Made by a program: the position numbers and the translations under genes
Part shown: one piece after another, positions 19,120 to 29,384 of the stretch
Numbering within the stretch: the stretch's first letter is position 1
Layout: every line of letters begins with the position of its first letter
The notes under the pieces: model-generated
The model's database searches: none
Told to the model about the DNA's origin: nothing
What the model saw: only the letters and a program-made list of their open reading frames with translations
Assembly (NCBI RefSeq): GCF_028640845.1
Contig: NC_080548.1
Coordinates: forward strand, 10,665,814 to 10,729,813
DNA from: Ahaetulla prasina
Lineage: Eukaryota > Chordata > Lepidosauria > Squamata > Colubridae
Direction: 5' to 3'
Length of the DNA: 64,000 nucleotides

Positions 19120-20266
19120 GCAGGAGTACATCGCGAATTTCGTCTTTTGTGCCAGGACTCTGACTGGAATGATGCAGCGCTGGTGGGCCAGCGTTCAGGA
19201 GGGACTCTCAGAGGAATTGCAAGACGAGCTGGCCCGCGTGGAGGCGCCGCGGACCCTCGACAACTTGGTGCCCTTTGTCTCCGCCTCGATGCCCGCCTGC
19301 AACGGCGACCGTCCCGTCGCACCCCGGGACCCGCCGTCGACATCTGCACCCCACTTCCTGCACCACCAGCACCCAGGGTCGCCCCACGTTTTGTAACCGC
19401 TGCGGAAGAGCCCATGGAGTTGGGGCGGCCAGACCTCGCCTGACAGCCCAGGAGGCGGAACCGGGCGCCAAGGGGATTGTGCCTGTACTGTGGGGAGCCC
19501 GGCCGCCGCGCTTCTTGCCCCAAGCGAAGTGGGGCACGCCGCCGGTCCCGAATCACAGCGTGACCAATCGGGAAGCGGGCAGGCCCGACCTCGGGAAACC
19601 CTAGGTCGGGCACGTACTAAGCCCCACTGGACGTTGCGGAAGTAGACTCTGGGCCCCTCGGCATCTGATTCTGGACACACGGATATGGTTGGGGAACCAG
19701 TCGGACGGGCTCCAGGCGCATGCGCTGGTGGACGCGTTCAGGAGGGACTCTCAGAGGAATTGCAAGACGAGCTGGCCCGCGTGGAGGCGCCGCGGACCTC
19801 GACAACTTGGTGCCCTTTGTCTCCGCCTCGATGCCCGCCTGCAACGGCGACCGTCCCGTCGCACCCCGGGACCCGCCGTCGACATCTGCACCCCACTTCC
19901 TGCACCACCAGCACCCAGGGTCGCCCCACGTTTTGTAACCGCTGCGGAAGAGCCCATGGAGTTGGGGCGGCCAGATCTCGCCTGACAGCCCAGGAGCGGA
20001 ACCGAGGCGCCAAGGGGATTGTGCCTGTACTGTGGGGAGCCCGGCCGCCGCGCTTCTTGCCCCAGAAAGCGAAGTGGGGCACGCCGCCGGTCCCCGAATC
20101 ACAGCGTGACCAATCGGGAATGAGCAGGCCCGACCTCGGGAAACCCTAGGTCGGGCACGCATACTAAGCCCCACTGGACGTTGGAAGTAGACTCTGGGCC
20201 CCTCGGCATCTGATTCTGGACACACGGATATGGTTGGGGAACCAGTCGGACGGGCTCCAGGCGCAT
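19120..20266 (+). pseudogene. Gag carboxyl part, tandemly duplicated
   Basis: Each unit encodes, in broken frames, EGLSEELQDELARVEAPRTL and later a zinc-knuckle remnant CLYCGEPGRRASCP (first copy 19480-19518). The knuckle has Arg where CCHC has His, and it is one residue short, so zinc binding is doubtful. Single-base indels split both copies into several frames. Nucleocapsid function is inferred from family order only. Confidence 0.75.
19177..20266 (+). repeat. 545-bp tandem duplication inside the Gypsy
   Basis: Units 19177-19721 and 19722-20266 are almost identical. The 10-mer GCGCTGGTGG begins each unit (19177, 19722) and occurs a third time at 20267, the natural start of the protease. 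This suggests recombination or slippage between a gag site and the protease start. Several differences between units are 1-2 base indels. Confidence 0.9.
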
Positions 20267-20670
20267 GCGCTGGTGGACTCAGGGGCCACAACAAACTTTA
20301 TGGATCAGGCCTTTGTGACCCAGTTTGCGGTCCCCGTGGTTCCGGTGGACCCTCCGATGCGGGTAGAGACAATTGATGGGCGAGAACTGGTGTCCGGCCC
20401 CATTAAATTCACCACCCAGCCTTTGCGCCTGGCTATTGGGGACCATGAGGAGGCGATCCAGTTTTATGTCACGGCGGACCTTCATTTTCCTGTGGTCCTT
20501 GGGATGGCCTGGCTTCGGACCCACGATCCTCAGGTGGCCTGGTCGCGGAACACCATCTCTTTCCCGAGTCTGCAGTGCGTCGATCACATCCGCCACACCT
20601 GTGCCGGCCAGAACGTCCCCACCGCTGCCATCACCTTGCCTCCTGAGCTGACGGACTTCGCCGACGTGTT
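20234..20670 (+). pseudogene. Aspartic protease
   Basis: ALVDSGATTNFM holds the catalytic Asp-Ser-Gly (Asp at 20276-20278). FPVVLGMAWLRTHDPQVAW is the conserved flap-to-carboxyl segment of Gypsy proteases. The enzyme processes Gag and Pol. The frame continues into the RT connector (PPELTDFADVFSEKEADRLP) and is then lost near 20700. In the first unit of the duplication the Asp is followed by AFRRDS instead of SGA, so only this downstream copy could encode the active site. Confidence 0.85.
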
Positions 20671-20699
20671 CAGCGAGAAGGAGGCGGACCGACTACCCC

Positions 20700-21500
20700 G
20701 CATCGGCCCTACGATTGCCCCGTGGACCTTCTGCCCAACGCACCACTGCCTGTGGGACGCCTGTATTCCATGTCGGAGCCCGAGTTGGCCGCCCTCAGGG
20801 ACTTCCTGGACAAAAACCTGGCCCGAGGGTTCATCCCGCCTTCAAAGTCCCCTCTCTCGGCCCCGGTCCTCTTCGTGAAGAAGAAGACAGGGACTTGCGC
20901 CTATGCTGTGATTACCGCCGGCTAAACGCCATTACGGTGCGGAATCGCTACCCCTGCCGCTCATCCGGAGCTACTGGAAAGGTTGCGGGAGGCCACGATC
21001 TTCACCAAGCTCGATCTCCGGGGGGCCTACAACCTGGTGCGGATACGAGAAGGAGACGAATGGAAGACGGCATTCGGCACCCGATACGGACACTACGAAT
21101 ACACTGTCATGCCATTTGGGTTGACCAATGCTCCCGCCGTTTTTCAGCACTTCATGAACGACGTGTTCCGAGACATGTTGGATCGGTTCGTGGTTATCTA
21201 CCTCGACGACATCCTGATTTACTCCCGGTCCAGGGAAAGCCACCTTCGACACGTCAGTCTGGTTCTGCAACGCTATGGAGCAACAACTCAATGCGAAGCT
21301 GAGAAATCGTCTTCTTCCGGACTTCCATAGAATTCCTCGGCATATCATCTCGCCCGAGGGCATAGCCATGGACCCATGTAAAGTAGAAGCTTTGTGTAGC
21401 TGGGAAGCCCTCGTCGGGTGAAGGATGTTCAGCGCCTACTGGGCTTCGCCAACTACTACCGGACCTTCATCCCGGCTTCGCCACACTGACAGCTCCACTT
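20700..21500 (+). pseudogene. Reverse transcriptase
   Basis: Assembled by eye from three frames: YSMSEPELAALRDFLDKNLA and SPLSAPVLFVKKKTG (fingers), [15 protein letters not shown], then [33 protein letters not shown] and the catalytic [11 protein letters not shown] (YLDD, about 21199-21210) in the frame 20983-21330. Motif order and the TNAPA/YLDD signature are typical Ty3/Gypsy. Shifts fall near 20890, 20970 and 21300. It copies the element RNA in cytoplasmic particles. Confidence 0.9.
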
Positions 21501-21522
21501 ACCCAGCTCCTCAGGAAGAAGG

Positions 21523-22000
21523 TTGCATTCCGTGGGGTCCCCGCAGCAAGAAGCATTCACAGCCCTCAAGAAAGCCTTCGTCACGGAACCCGTCCTGAGG
21601 CATCCCGACCCGCTCCGGCCTTTTGTGGTGGAAACAGACGCGTCAATGTGGCTCTGGGAGCGGTGCTGCTACAGGCTCCGACGAATGGTGGCACACTTTT
21701 CCTGCGCTTACTACTCCCGGAAACTCAACCTTCCGAGCGCAACTACACTATCTGGGAAAAGAGTTGCTGGCTATCAAGGCTGCATTCGAGGCTTGGCGAC
21801 ACCATCTGGAGGGCCCGACATCAGGTGGAGGTCCGAACGGACCATCGGAATCTCGAGCACCTCACCACAGCTCGGAAGTTGAACCAGCGGCAGATCCGTG
21901 GTCGTTGTTTTGCCCGGTTCAACTTCCGCGTGACCTACATTCCCAGCGGTCACAACCGGAGGGCGGATGCCCTGTCCCGCAAGCCAGAGTACCTCTGCGC
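21523..22000 (+). pseudogene. RNase H domain
   Basis: VETDAS-type start (about 21620-21650), YYSRKLN, EVRTDHRNLEHL and NRRADALSRKPE near 21960 give the order of catalytic Asp-containing RNase H motifs followed by the tether to integrase. At least two frame changes. Confidence 0.8.
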
Positions 22001-22149
22001 CAAGGACCCCTTCCTCCACGGACAGTGCTGCGGCAGAAGCCTTGGCCGCAGCACGGGAGCCAGTGGACTTGCGGGCCCAGGTGCGAGGCGCAGCGCCAGG
22101 ACGCCTGGTCGCAGCAAAGGAGAGCGGAGGTGGGCCCCGTCTCCTTGGA

Positions 22150-23000
22150 CCTTGGAGGAGGACTTACTCAAGTTTCGGGGCGATTATATGTGCCCACAGG
22201 ACCACTCCGAGCCCTCGTCATGACCCAGTGCCACGACAACCCTGCAGCAGGACATTTTGGGTTCTTCAAGACCTCCACCTGGTGACACGGACCTTTTGGT
22301 GGCCCAGTGCGGCATGATATACATGCCTACGTGACATCCTGCGTGCCGTGCCGGCAAGCCAAGACCGCCACGGGGCCTCCCGGGCTCCTCCAGCCCTTGC
22401 CGACACCCGACAGACCCTGGGGCGATCTCTATGGATTTCCTGACAGACCTGCCGCCGTCCTCTGGGTTCACCACGGTGCTGGTGGTGGTGGACATGCTCA
22501 CCAAGATGGCACACTTCATCCCATGCCGCGGACTGCCCACAGCCGCAAAAACGGCCCGTCTCTTTCTGCAGCACATCTTCCGCCCATGGTCTACCGGACA
22601 GGGTGGTTTCGGACCGGAGTTCAGTTCACAGCCCGCTTCTGGAAGAGCCTGATGGCGCGTTGGAGGTGCAGGTATGTCTGTCGTCATCGCACCATCCGGA
22701 GACCGACGGGGTCCAGAGAAGGTCATCGGTATACTGGAACAGTATCTCCGTTGCTTCATCAACCAGCAACAGGACAACTGGGCCGACTACCTGTCCCTGG
22801 CGGAGTTTGCTTTTAACAACTCTCAGCACACCTCTACTCAGATGACCCCGTTCTTTGCCAATGCGGGGTACCATCCGGCTCTTCCTCTGGCACCACCGGA
22901 CTCTCCTGTTCCCGAACGCAGACCTTCCTGACGGAATTGCATGCGGTCCAACAGTTGGTACGCCAGCAGCTGAATCGGGCAAAGGAGGATTACAAACGGT
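22150..23000 (+). pseudogene. Integrase
   Basis: Zinc-finger elements CHDNPAAGHFGFF (about 22232) and VTSCVPCRQAKT (about 22330) give an HHCC finger. The core begins MDFLTDLPPSSGFTTVLVVV (22431), with later QDNWADYLSLAEFAFNNS (about 22770). Integrase cuts target DNA with a 5-bp stagger, consistent with the TGCAG duplication. Shifts near 22290, 22560, 22670 and 22930 break it. Confidence 0.85.
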
Positions 23001-23048
23001 CCGCCGACCGCTCCCGACGGGCAACGCCCCGCTGGCAGTTGGAGACCG

Positions 23049-23497
23049 GTGTGGCTCTCCACCAAACACCTCCCGTCCGACCGCCCGGTAAAGAAGTTGG
23101 ACCACCGATTCATCGGCCCGTTCCCTGTCGAGGCAGTCATCAACCCGGTAGCCTACCGACTGACCCTGCCACGATCCATGCGGATCCACCCCGTTTTTCA
23201 CCGGTCCCTTCTGGTTCCTGAGGCCACACCGAGTCCCCTTCGGTGGCCCACAGCACCCGTCAATGTCGCCGAGGACGGATCGGAGGAATCTGAAGTCCAC
23301 AGCGTGCGAGACTCCCGCTGGCTGAAGGGTCGTTTCCAATATTTGATCGCGTGGAAGGGATACGGGACTGATTTCTCCTGGGTAGATGCCTCCGACGTTC
23401 ATGCCCCTGACCTGGTGCAGGCCTTCCATGAGCAGAACCCAGCTCGACCGCATCCCGATCGCCAGCCCCGGGGGAAGGGCCCTGGGGTGAGGGATAG
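23049..23497 (+). pseudogene. Integrase GPY/F module and chromodomain
   Basis: In one frame: DHRFIGPFPVEAVINPVAYR (residues 18-37, the GPY/F module), RIHPVFHRSLL, then a chromodomain at about residues 81-130 (SRWLKGRFQYLIAWKGYG, FSWVDASDV). Chromodomains of this class are thought to steer integration by binding modified histones. The aromatic positions (W91, Y98, W102, W111) are retained. The frame runs into the 3' LTR with no stop, suggesting a lost terminator. Confidence 0.9.
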
Positions 23498-24066
23498 TGT
23501 TGTGACCCAGGTTCCTGGACCCGGACTCCTGGACTCGGATGATTCAGAAAGTGAGGGAGAAGACCTGGCCAGCCCTGCTTCTCTTGAGCCCTTTCCCTCC
23601 CTGGCACCCACTCAAAGGGATGGGAGGGCCGCACAGCCTGATTCCATGGAGCCTTCTTCTGATTTGGCAACGCCCAAGAACAGTTTTGAGGGATGCAAGA
23701 TTACGAAGGCTTGATCGCGCAAGCAGCAGCGCAAGAGTTGGGACAAAGCCAAGTCATAATTGTCATGCAGTGACATCTGCAGAGACTATAAATAGGAGGC
23801 GGGACTTCCTGGTTTTTTGTCTTGGACAAAGTAATGAGTTGGCGCGAGCTAATGAATTGGCGCGAGCTAACTATTTCAATGGAGGAAAGAATATATTCGT
23901 GAGTAATTCTGGCCTTATCTATAATTTCCTCGTTATCTCCAGAAACTTGGCAGGCCCGTGGGTAGACGTGGCCAGGACATGTATCTATGTAAATAAAAGG
24001 GAAAAAAAAAAGGAAGGCCTCTGACGGACTCTTTGCTGGGAGTATTGGGGGAAGGGAAACAGAACA
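23498..24066 (+). repeat. 3' LTR (569 bp)
   Basis: TGTTGTGACCCAGG to GGGAAACAGAACA, preceded by a purine-rich stretch (ggggtgagggatag, 23484-23497) as candidate polypurine tract. TATA and AATAAA are conserved relative to the 5' LTR. Differences from the 5' copy are concentrated in about 130 bp of U3 and include several homopolymer-length changes. Confidence 0.95.
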
Positions 24067-24071
24067 TGCAG
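24067..24071. other. Target-site duplication TGCAG (right)
   Basis: Matches 18049-18053. Removing the element restores ccttgcagtcagctgg in the underlying Penelope-like repeat. Confidence 0.92.
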
Positions 24072-24835
24072 TCAGCTGGTCATTTGCATCCTTTTTTAAG
24101 GTCGTTGAAGCACTTGGAGGTTTATCTGTGTCCTCAGGGTCATTTGAGTAGTGCTAATGGTTCAGTAGAAGACAATCTGGAGAGAGTTTTCTGCTCCACC
24201 CTTTCTAACAAACTTCTCCAAACTTCTGAGCTAAACTGATGGGCTCTCCCCAGCTTCGCTCAGCTGGTAGCTATGTTTTCCCAGTGGATAAGCAGCACAA
24301 CAATTCATTTATTGATCCTTCTTCAGACAGCCTGTCCCCTGCTAACCATAAGTTTAGCAAATCTGTGCATTTTGTTCAAGTGGAAGCTGAGATCAACCAG
24401 CCCTCTCTAGATCGAATGACACTTTTGAAAACCAGCTGAAGTTCAATGTAACCTTCAAAACCAACATGTGAACAAGGCAAGCCCTACCATTAGACAAAAT
24501 ATGGATCAACCTCACAGGGCAGAACCTGAGGAACAGGGGCAAAGTGTTTGAGAGCAGAGTTTTGTATGCTGAGCAATCTTCTCTATAATCCCCAAGAAAT
24601 ACACAGCTTTAGTGGGGACAGAAGAATCTGCCTTACCCAAGTCTTGCTGTAAAAGTCAAGCACCAATCCTCTTGGTTTCTAAAAAGCTCTAACCCTACCA
24701 TTAGAGAGAACTTAACCACCACTTTGGGAGGTGAATTGTGGCTAGGGTTGAACTTCTTCACCCTGTGCAACTTTTTCTTGAACTTCAAATGTGTTATTCT
24801 CTGCAGTGACCTAACCTCAATACTATATTCAGCAA
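24072..24835. other. Possible Penelope-like continuation, then nothing
   Basis: The first 150 bp or so probably belong to the repeat interrupted by the Gypsy. The remainder has no recognisable gene. Confidence 0.4.
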
Positions 24836-25350
24836 AACTCTGGAAAGAGTGCAGAGAAGAGCAATAAAGATGATTCAGGGACTGGAAGCTGAAACGTATG
24901 ATGAATGGATACAGGAACTTGGTATATCTAGTCTAATGAAGAGAAGAAGTAGAGGTGACATAATAAGAGTGTTCCAATATTTGAGGGGCTGTCATAAAGA
25001 AAAGAGGATCAACCTATCTTCCAAAGCACCGAAAGGCAAAACAAGAAGCAATGGATGGAAACTAATCAAGGAGAGAATCAACCTAGAACTAAGAAGAAAT
25101 TTCCTGACAGCGTGAACAATTTAGCAGTGGAACAGATTGCTTCCAGAAGTTATGGGCGCTCCATCGCTGGAGGTTTGTAGAGTCCAGGTGCCTCCTAAAA
25201 AAGCACCTTTGGGACATCCGTCACTGGAGGTTTTCAAGAAGAGATTGGAGAGCCATTTGTCCAGAATGGTAAATGGTCTTCTGCTTGTGCAGGGGGTTGA
25301 ACTATAAGACCTCCAAGGTTCCTTCCAACACTGTTATTCTATTATTATGT
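24836..25350 (+). mobile_element. CR1 LINE 3' fragment with a small insert
   Basis: ORF2 carboxyl reading: RVQRRAIKMIQGLEAETYD-type, RGDIIRVFQYLRGCHKE, TRSNGWKLIKERINLELRRN, then the 3' UTR. Near 25181-25218 it contains agtccaggtgcctcctaaaa and aagcacctttgggaca, resembling a Penelope-like end. The CR1 word ctggaggttt occurs on both sides of this insert, consistent with a short target duplication. Confidence 0.8.
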
Positions 25351-26493
25351 TAAAACAGAAGTCCAGTGAACTATTTGTTTTCTATCTCCCTAAGGGCAGG
25401 GTTAGCAGATAACTGGACAGGCACAGGAGGACAATTGGAAAGAAGAACAATTTTGTAATTGGGAAACTGAAAAAAAAAAGTACCTAGGCCTCCATATAAT
25501 GAAATTATTTTTTCCAGCATTGGGAAGACTAGTTTTCCCATCATAGGAATGTGCTAGAGCCAGTTAGAAAGCAAAAGCCATCAATGTGTAATTGATTAAA
25601 GTCTTGTCAATTTTAGGGAGCAGCACAAAACAGGGTACTGATCAACCAATTAACAAAGTTGAGTTTTTAAATTTGCTATTAGCCCTTGTTAGGAGGAACT
25701 GTGCAGGAAGAAATAGTTGGATAGTCAAAAAAACAACCCTGAACAATATTTGATTTTAAGGATATGCCTGCCGAAGGGAGACTATGGAGGACAACAAGGA
25801 GGACATGTCCTCCTTTTGCCCAGCAGCTGATAAGCCTACCTAAGGAGGCACTTAGAGGGATACATCCTGTAACATGTACCTACACCTAATGGATAAGGGT
25901 GCCGGTGGGAATGAACTACAACATTGGAACCAGAGGGGAGGAAGAAGTCCTCCTACCTTGGTTGGGGAACTTCTTTGAGTCACCCTTGTTTCTCTCCAAG
26001 GAATGTCACCTGCAATCTAGACTGGAGTAGCTCTGACTTCATATCTTTTCTGAAATCAGTTCAACGGGATCAGTCTGTTTCCTCCAGAAAAGCCACGTTG
26101 CACACCACTCCACATAAGCCATAAGTTTGTTTTTTCTTTTTGTGCTACCTGTGGTTTTATATATCCATCCTCAGATGAACTTTTGGCATTCATGGAAGAT
26201 GCTTCAATCAAATTCAGGAGGTCAAGGGGACTGCAGATTTTTGGACTTAGATGCAGATGCACACACAAGATAAAGTGAGAAGGTAGATTGTGTGAGAGAA
26301 AATAATTGATCTCCATTTTATTTTTGAATAATGGAAGGGAAGTTTTGTTTCTTCAGGATTTACAGCAGCCATGGGACAGAGATGGAACTTTTTTCCTTAT
26401 TCACCAGGAAGTCAGCAAAGAAAAAGACAATCCTGGATCTTCTTCAAACTATTTTCAAGGGGTTAAGAAAAAGAAATAGTGATAGAGTGGAAA

Positions 26494-26494
<1 letters not shown>
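25351..26494. other. No recognised gene or repeat
   Basis: Open frames of 66-86 codons have no recognisable domains. Confidence 0.4.

Positions 26495-26563
<69 letters not shown>
26495..26563. repeat. (ATT)n microsatellite at LINE tail
   Basis: About 23 ATT units, i.e. (AAT)n on the minus strand, contiguous with the 3' end of the reversed LINE and probably grown from its tail. Confidence 0.97.
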
Positions 26564-26565
26564 TA

Positions 26566-27393
26566 TTCGATTTTTATACCGCCCTTCTCCCGAAGGACTC
26601 AGGGCGGTGTACAGCCAAAAGTAAAAACAAACAATACAATATACAATTAAAATACAAATTAAAAAACTTATTTTATAATTGGCCTAAAAAGCTTTAAAAT
26701 ATATAAAACTAAAACCCCTTAAAATTAATAATAGAAAATTTAAAATCAATACAATTTAAGCCAGCCCCGCGCGAATGAAAAGATGTGTCTTCAGTTCGCG
26801 GCGAAAGGTCCGAAGGTCAGGTATTTGGTGTAAACCCGGGGGAAGCTCGTTCCAGAGTGTGGGAGCCCCCACAGAGAAGGACCTTCCCCTGGGGGCCGCC
26901 AGCCGACATTGCTTGGCGGACGGCAGCCTGAGAAGTCCCTCTCTGTGAGAGCGTACAGGTCGGTGGGAGGCATGCGGTAACAGCAGGTGGTCCCGTAAGT
27001 ACCCAGGCCCTAAGCCATGGAGCGCTTTAAAGGTAGTGACCAAAACCTTAAAGTGCACCCGAAAGGCCACAGGCAGCCAGTGCAGTCTGCGCAGGAGCGG
27101 TGTTACGCGGGAGCTACGCGAAGCTCCCTCTATCACCCGCGCAGCTGCATTCTGGACTAACTGAAGCCTCCGAGTGCACCTCAAGGGGAGCCCCATGTAG
27201 AGAGCATTACAATAATCCAAGCGAGAGGTAACGAGCGCATGAGTGACTGTGCACAAGGCATCCCGATCAAGGAAGGGGCGCAACTGCCGAACCAGGCGAA
27301 CCTGGTGGAAGGCCCTCCTGGAGACGGCCGTCAAATGATCTTCAAACGACAGCCGTTCATCCAGGAGGACACCTAAGTTGCGCACCCTATCCT
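26566..27393 (-). mobile_element. L2/CR1-group LINE, 5'-truncated
   Basis: Reversed, it carries the 3' stem-loop (read as ataccgcccttctcccgaag here) and 209 codons (27385-26759) matching the carboxyl end of the LINE at 4536-7912: LGVLLDERLSFEDHLTAVSR, SRLDYCNALYMGLPL, FKALHGLGPGYLRD. The reading frame is intact over this segment, so it is a relatively young insertion. It ends upstream where the sequence turns to ctttaaattaaattaaat. Confidence 0.92.
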
Positions 27394-27536
27394 TTAAATT
27401 AAATTAAATACCTTTAATCAACACTGTGAGATTCCCACAACCAAATTTTGGCAGGATATTATCAGAGGAACTTTTCATGGTTAACGTGTAAATTATTTAC
27501 TAATAATAGTTAGTATTTAAAATAGTTAATTAACAT

Positions 27537-27790
27537 GGTCAATGCCTGGAATGCACTACCAGCCTCTGTGGTTTCTTCCCCGAATCACCAAAACTTTAAC
27601 CTTAGACCAGGGGTCTCCAACCTTGGCAATTTTAAGCCTGGCGGACTTCAACTCCCAGAATCCCCCAGCCAGCAAAGCTGGCTGGGGAATTCTGGGAGTT
27701 GAAGTCCACCAGGCTTAAAGTTGCCAAGGTTGGAGACCCCTGCCTTAGACTGTCCACTGTTGACCTCACCCCCAACATAAGCTGCTGGGC
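27537..27790 (+). mobile_element. LINE carboxyl fragment, split by a MITE
   Basis: aatgcctggaatgcactacc and tctgtggtttcttccccga (AWNALPASVVSSP) match the 9982 LINE family. After the foldback MITE at 27608-27742, the reading resumes with tgtccactgttgacctcac. Confidence 0.65.
27608..27742. mobile_element. Foldback MITE, perfect 8-bp TSD
   Basis: CAGGGGTCTCCAACCTTGG ends; CCTTAGAC at 27600-27607 and 27743-27750. Inserted in a LINE fragment, so younger than it. Confidence 0.9.
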
Positions 27791-28340
27791 TTAGTTCTTA
27801 GTTCTGAGTCCTCACCTCAGTGGAAGACTTACAGATGTAGCTTGGTGGGAGAAGAAGCTATAGGTAGCAAGAATTAAACCAAACAAGACTTTATTGCCAG
27901 TGCTGGTATGAAGTTCCTCTTTCAATCACAGTAACTCAAACCTGTAGGTCTTTCCTCTTATCCTTCCCATGCATTGATGGACTATTTACACGGCTGTTTG
28001 GCAAACCGTTCCACCGGTTCTCAGCAGATTTCTGTCAATGCTAACCTTACCCACTTCCTTCAAGTCTCCTTTCAGTAAGGTCTTAGTTTCTACCAGAGTG
28101 TTATTTAAGTTACGCCTCGGTTGCTTCTGACAATAATTGGTTGTGTTCACCCTCTACAATGAGAAATCTCAGGAAGTTAATCATCAGGAACCCATATTAT
28201 TTCAACAAAGATGAAAAGAGGTGGGTTTCAACACCACCCATAAGGCAGCCTTTCAAACTTTGAAATGCCATGAACCACTAACATTTCAAACTGTCGACCA
28301 GTAAGGGGAGAGCTGTTTTTGTCTAGAATAAGCAAAAAAA
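27791..28340. other. No recognised gene or repeat
   Basis: No domain-bearing frame or repeat ends recognised. Confidence 0.4.
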
Positions 28341-28384
28341 AGCATAAGGAAGGCTGTGCGCTAAAGAATTGATGCTTTCGAATT

Positions 28385-28903
28385 GTGGTATTGGAGAAGA
28401 CACTTGAGAGTCCCTTGGATTTCAAGAAGATCAAATCAGACTCAGATGAAATCAACCCCATCTGTCCTTTGGAAGGCCAGATACTGAAGCTAGAGCTCAA
28501 ATATTTTGGCCACCAAATGAGAAGAGAGAACTCATTGGAAAAGACCCTGATGTTGGGAAAGATAAAAGGCAAAAATCCCACCAGACTTGAAATCCTAGGC
28601 TTAGAAAACTTGGAACTCCGTCGCCTTCGACAAGACCTAAGTTTAACTCACAGAATCATCTGTTGTAATGTCCTTCCTGTCAAAGACTACTTCAGCTTTA
28701 ATTGCAATAATACTAGAGCAACTAATAGATTTAAACTTAATGTCAACCGCTTTAATCTAGATTGCAGAAAATATGACTTCTGTAACAGAATCATCAGTGC
28801 TTGGAATACTTTACCTGACTCTGTGGTCTCTTCTCATAATCCTAAAAGCTTTAACCAAAAACTTTCTACTATTGACCTCACCCCATTCCTAAGAGGACCA
28901 TAA
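28385..28903 (+). CDS. Chimeric ORF: Bov-B end fused to a second LINE end
   Basis: A single 172-codon open frame. About the first 63 codons are Bov-B carboxyl sequence; from NPTRLEILGLENLELRRL onward it is the carboxyl end of the 9982-type LINE, ending in the same FLRGP stop. The fusion results from insertion in frame at 28574. There is no evidence it is expressed; it is probably accidental, but it would mislead automatic annotation. Confidence 0.7.
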   Translation: MVLEKTLESPLDFKKIKSDSDEINPICPLEGQILKLELKYFGHQMRRENSLEKTLMLGKIKGKNPTRLEILGLENLELRRLRQDLSLTHRIICCNVLPVKDYFSFNCNNTRATNRFKLNVNRFNLDCRKYDFCNRIISAWNTLPDSVVSSHNPKSFNQKLSTIDLTPFLRGP

Positions 28904-29067
28904 GGGGCATGCATAAGCACACAAACGTGCCTACCGTTCCTGTCCTATTGTTTTTCTTTTCTTCTTCCTATATATATATATATGCTTATACCTCCTTATA
29001 TTTACTCATATAAGGGTTTATATACTGTATAATCTTTTTGTATGATACCTACATATATTGTTGTGAC

Positions 29068-29118
<51 letters not shown>

Positions 29119-29121
29119 ATG
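28574..29121 (+). mobile_element. LINE (9982 family) inserted in Bov-B
   Basis: Closely matches 10070-10440 and the common 3' tail (ttgttgtgac then AAAT repeats to 29119). It lacks the 49-base hairpin and long (TA)n of the first copy. Confidence 0.8.
29068..29119. repeat. (AAAT)n tail repeat
   Basis: About 13 AAAT units forming the 3' tail of the inserted LINE. Confidence 0.95.
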
Positions 29122-29252
29122 GAGAAGAGGACAGCAGAGGATCAGATGGTTAGATAAGATCATAAAAGCAATAAACAGTGGTGCTCATGATGTGGGTTGC
29201 TGTGCTGTGGTCCATGAGGTTATGACTTAGCTTGACTCAACATCAAGGTAAA

Positions 29253-29303
29253 AGGAAGGAAGGAAGGAAGGAAGGAAGGAAGGAAGGAAGGAAGGAAGGA
29301 AGG
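29253..29303. repeat. (AAGG)n microsatellite
   Basis: Twelve GGAA-type units directly after the Bov-B tail. Confidence 0.95.
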
Positions 29304-29384
29304 GAAAAAAAGAAAAACAAAAGGAATTTGGTAGCATCTTTTCAGAATAAGGCATTTGATTAAAAGGCTTGAGCTCACAAAAGC

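Larger units (their letters stand above)
18054..24066 (+). mobile_element. Ty3/Gypsy chromovirus, Tf1/sushi-like, complete ends
   Basis: A 6.0-kb LTR retrotransposon in the order LTR, primer-binding site, gag, protease, RT, RNase H, integrase, chromodomain, polypurine tract, LTR. The pol order (integrase last) defines Ty3/Gypsy, and the terminal chromodomain defines chromoviruses. The self-complementary primer site points to the Tf1/sushi group, known from fish and other vertebrates. All frames carry shifts, and a 545-bp tandem duplication lies at 19177-20266. Both ends and the 5-bp duplication are intact. Confidence 0.92.
28345..29252 (+). mobile_element. Bov-B (RTE) LINE 3' end, split by another LINE
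   Basis: 28385-28573 reads LEGQILKLELKYFGHQMRRE and SLEKTLMLGKIKGK, the well-known Bov-B ORF2 carboxyl motif. The reading resumes at 29122 with QRIRWLDKIIKAINSGAHDV and ends near the ctcaacatcaaggtaaaagg tail. Bov-B supplies the machinery for Sauria SINEs, whose tails resemble this end. Frames carry changes (LGFQEDQIRLR versus the expected SNQSILKEI region), so it is a pseudogene. Confidence 0.85.

Noticed and set aside
19617..20294. Long minus-strand frames in the Gypsy duplication
   Set aside because: Antisense to gag and duplicated simply because the DNA is.
22626..23453. 275-codon minus-strand frame
   Set aside because: Antisense to the integrase and chromodomain of the Gypsy; no recognisable domain and GC-rich bias explains the openness.
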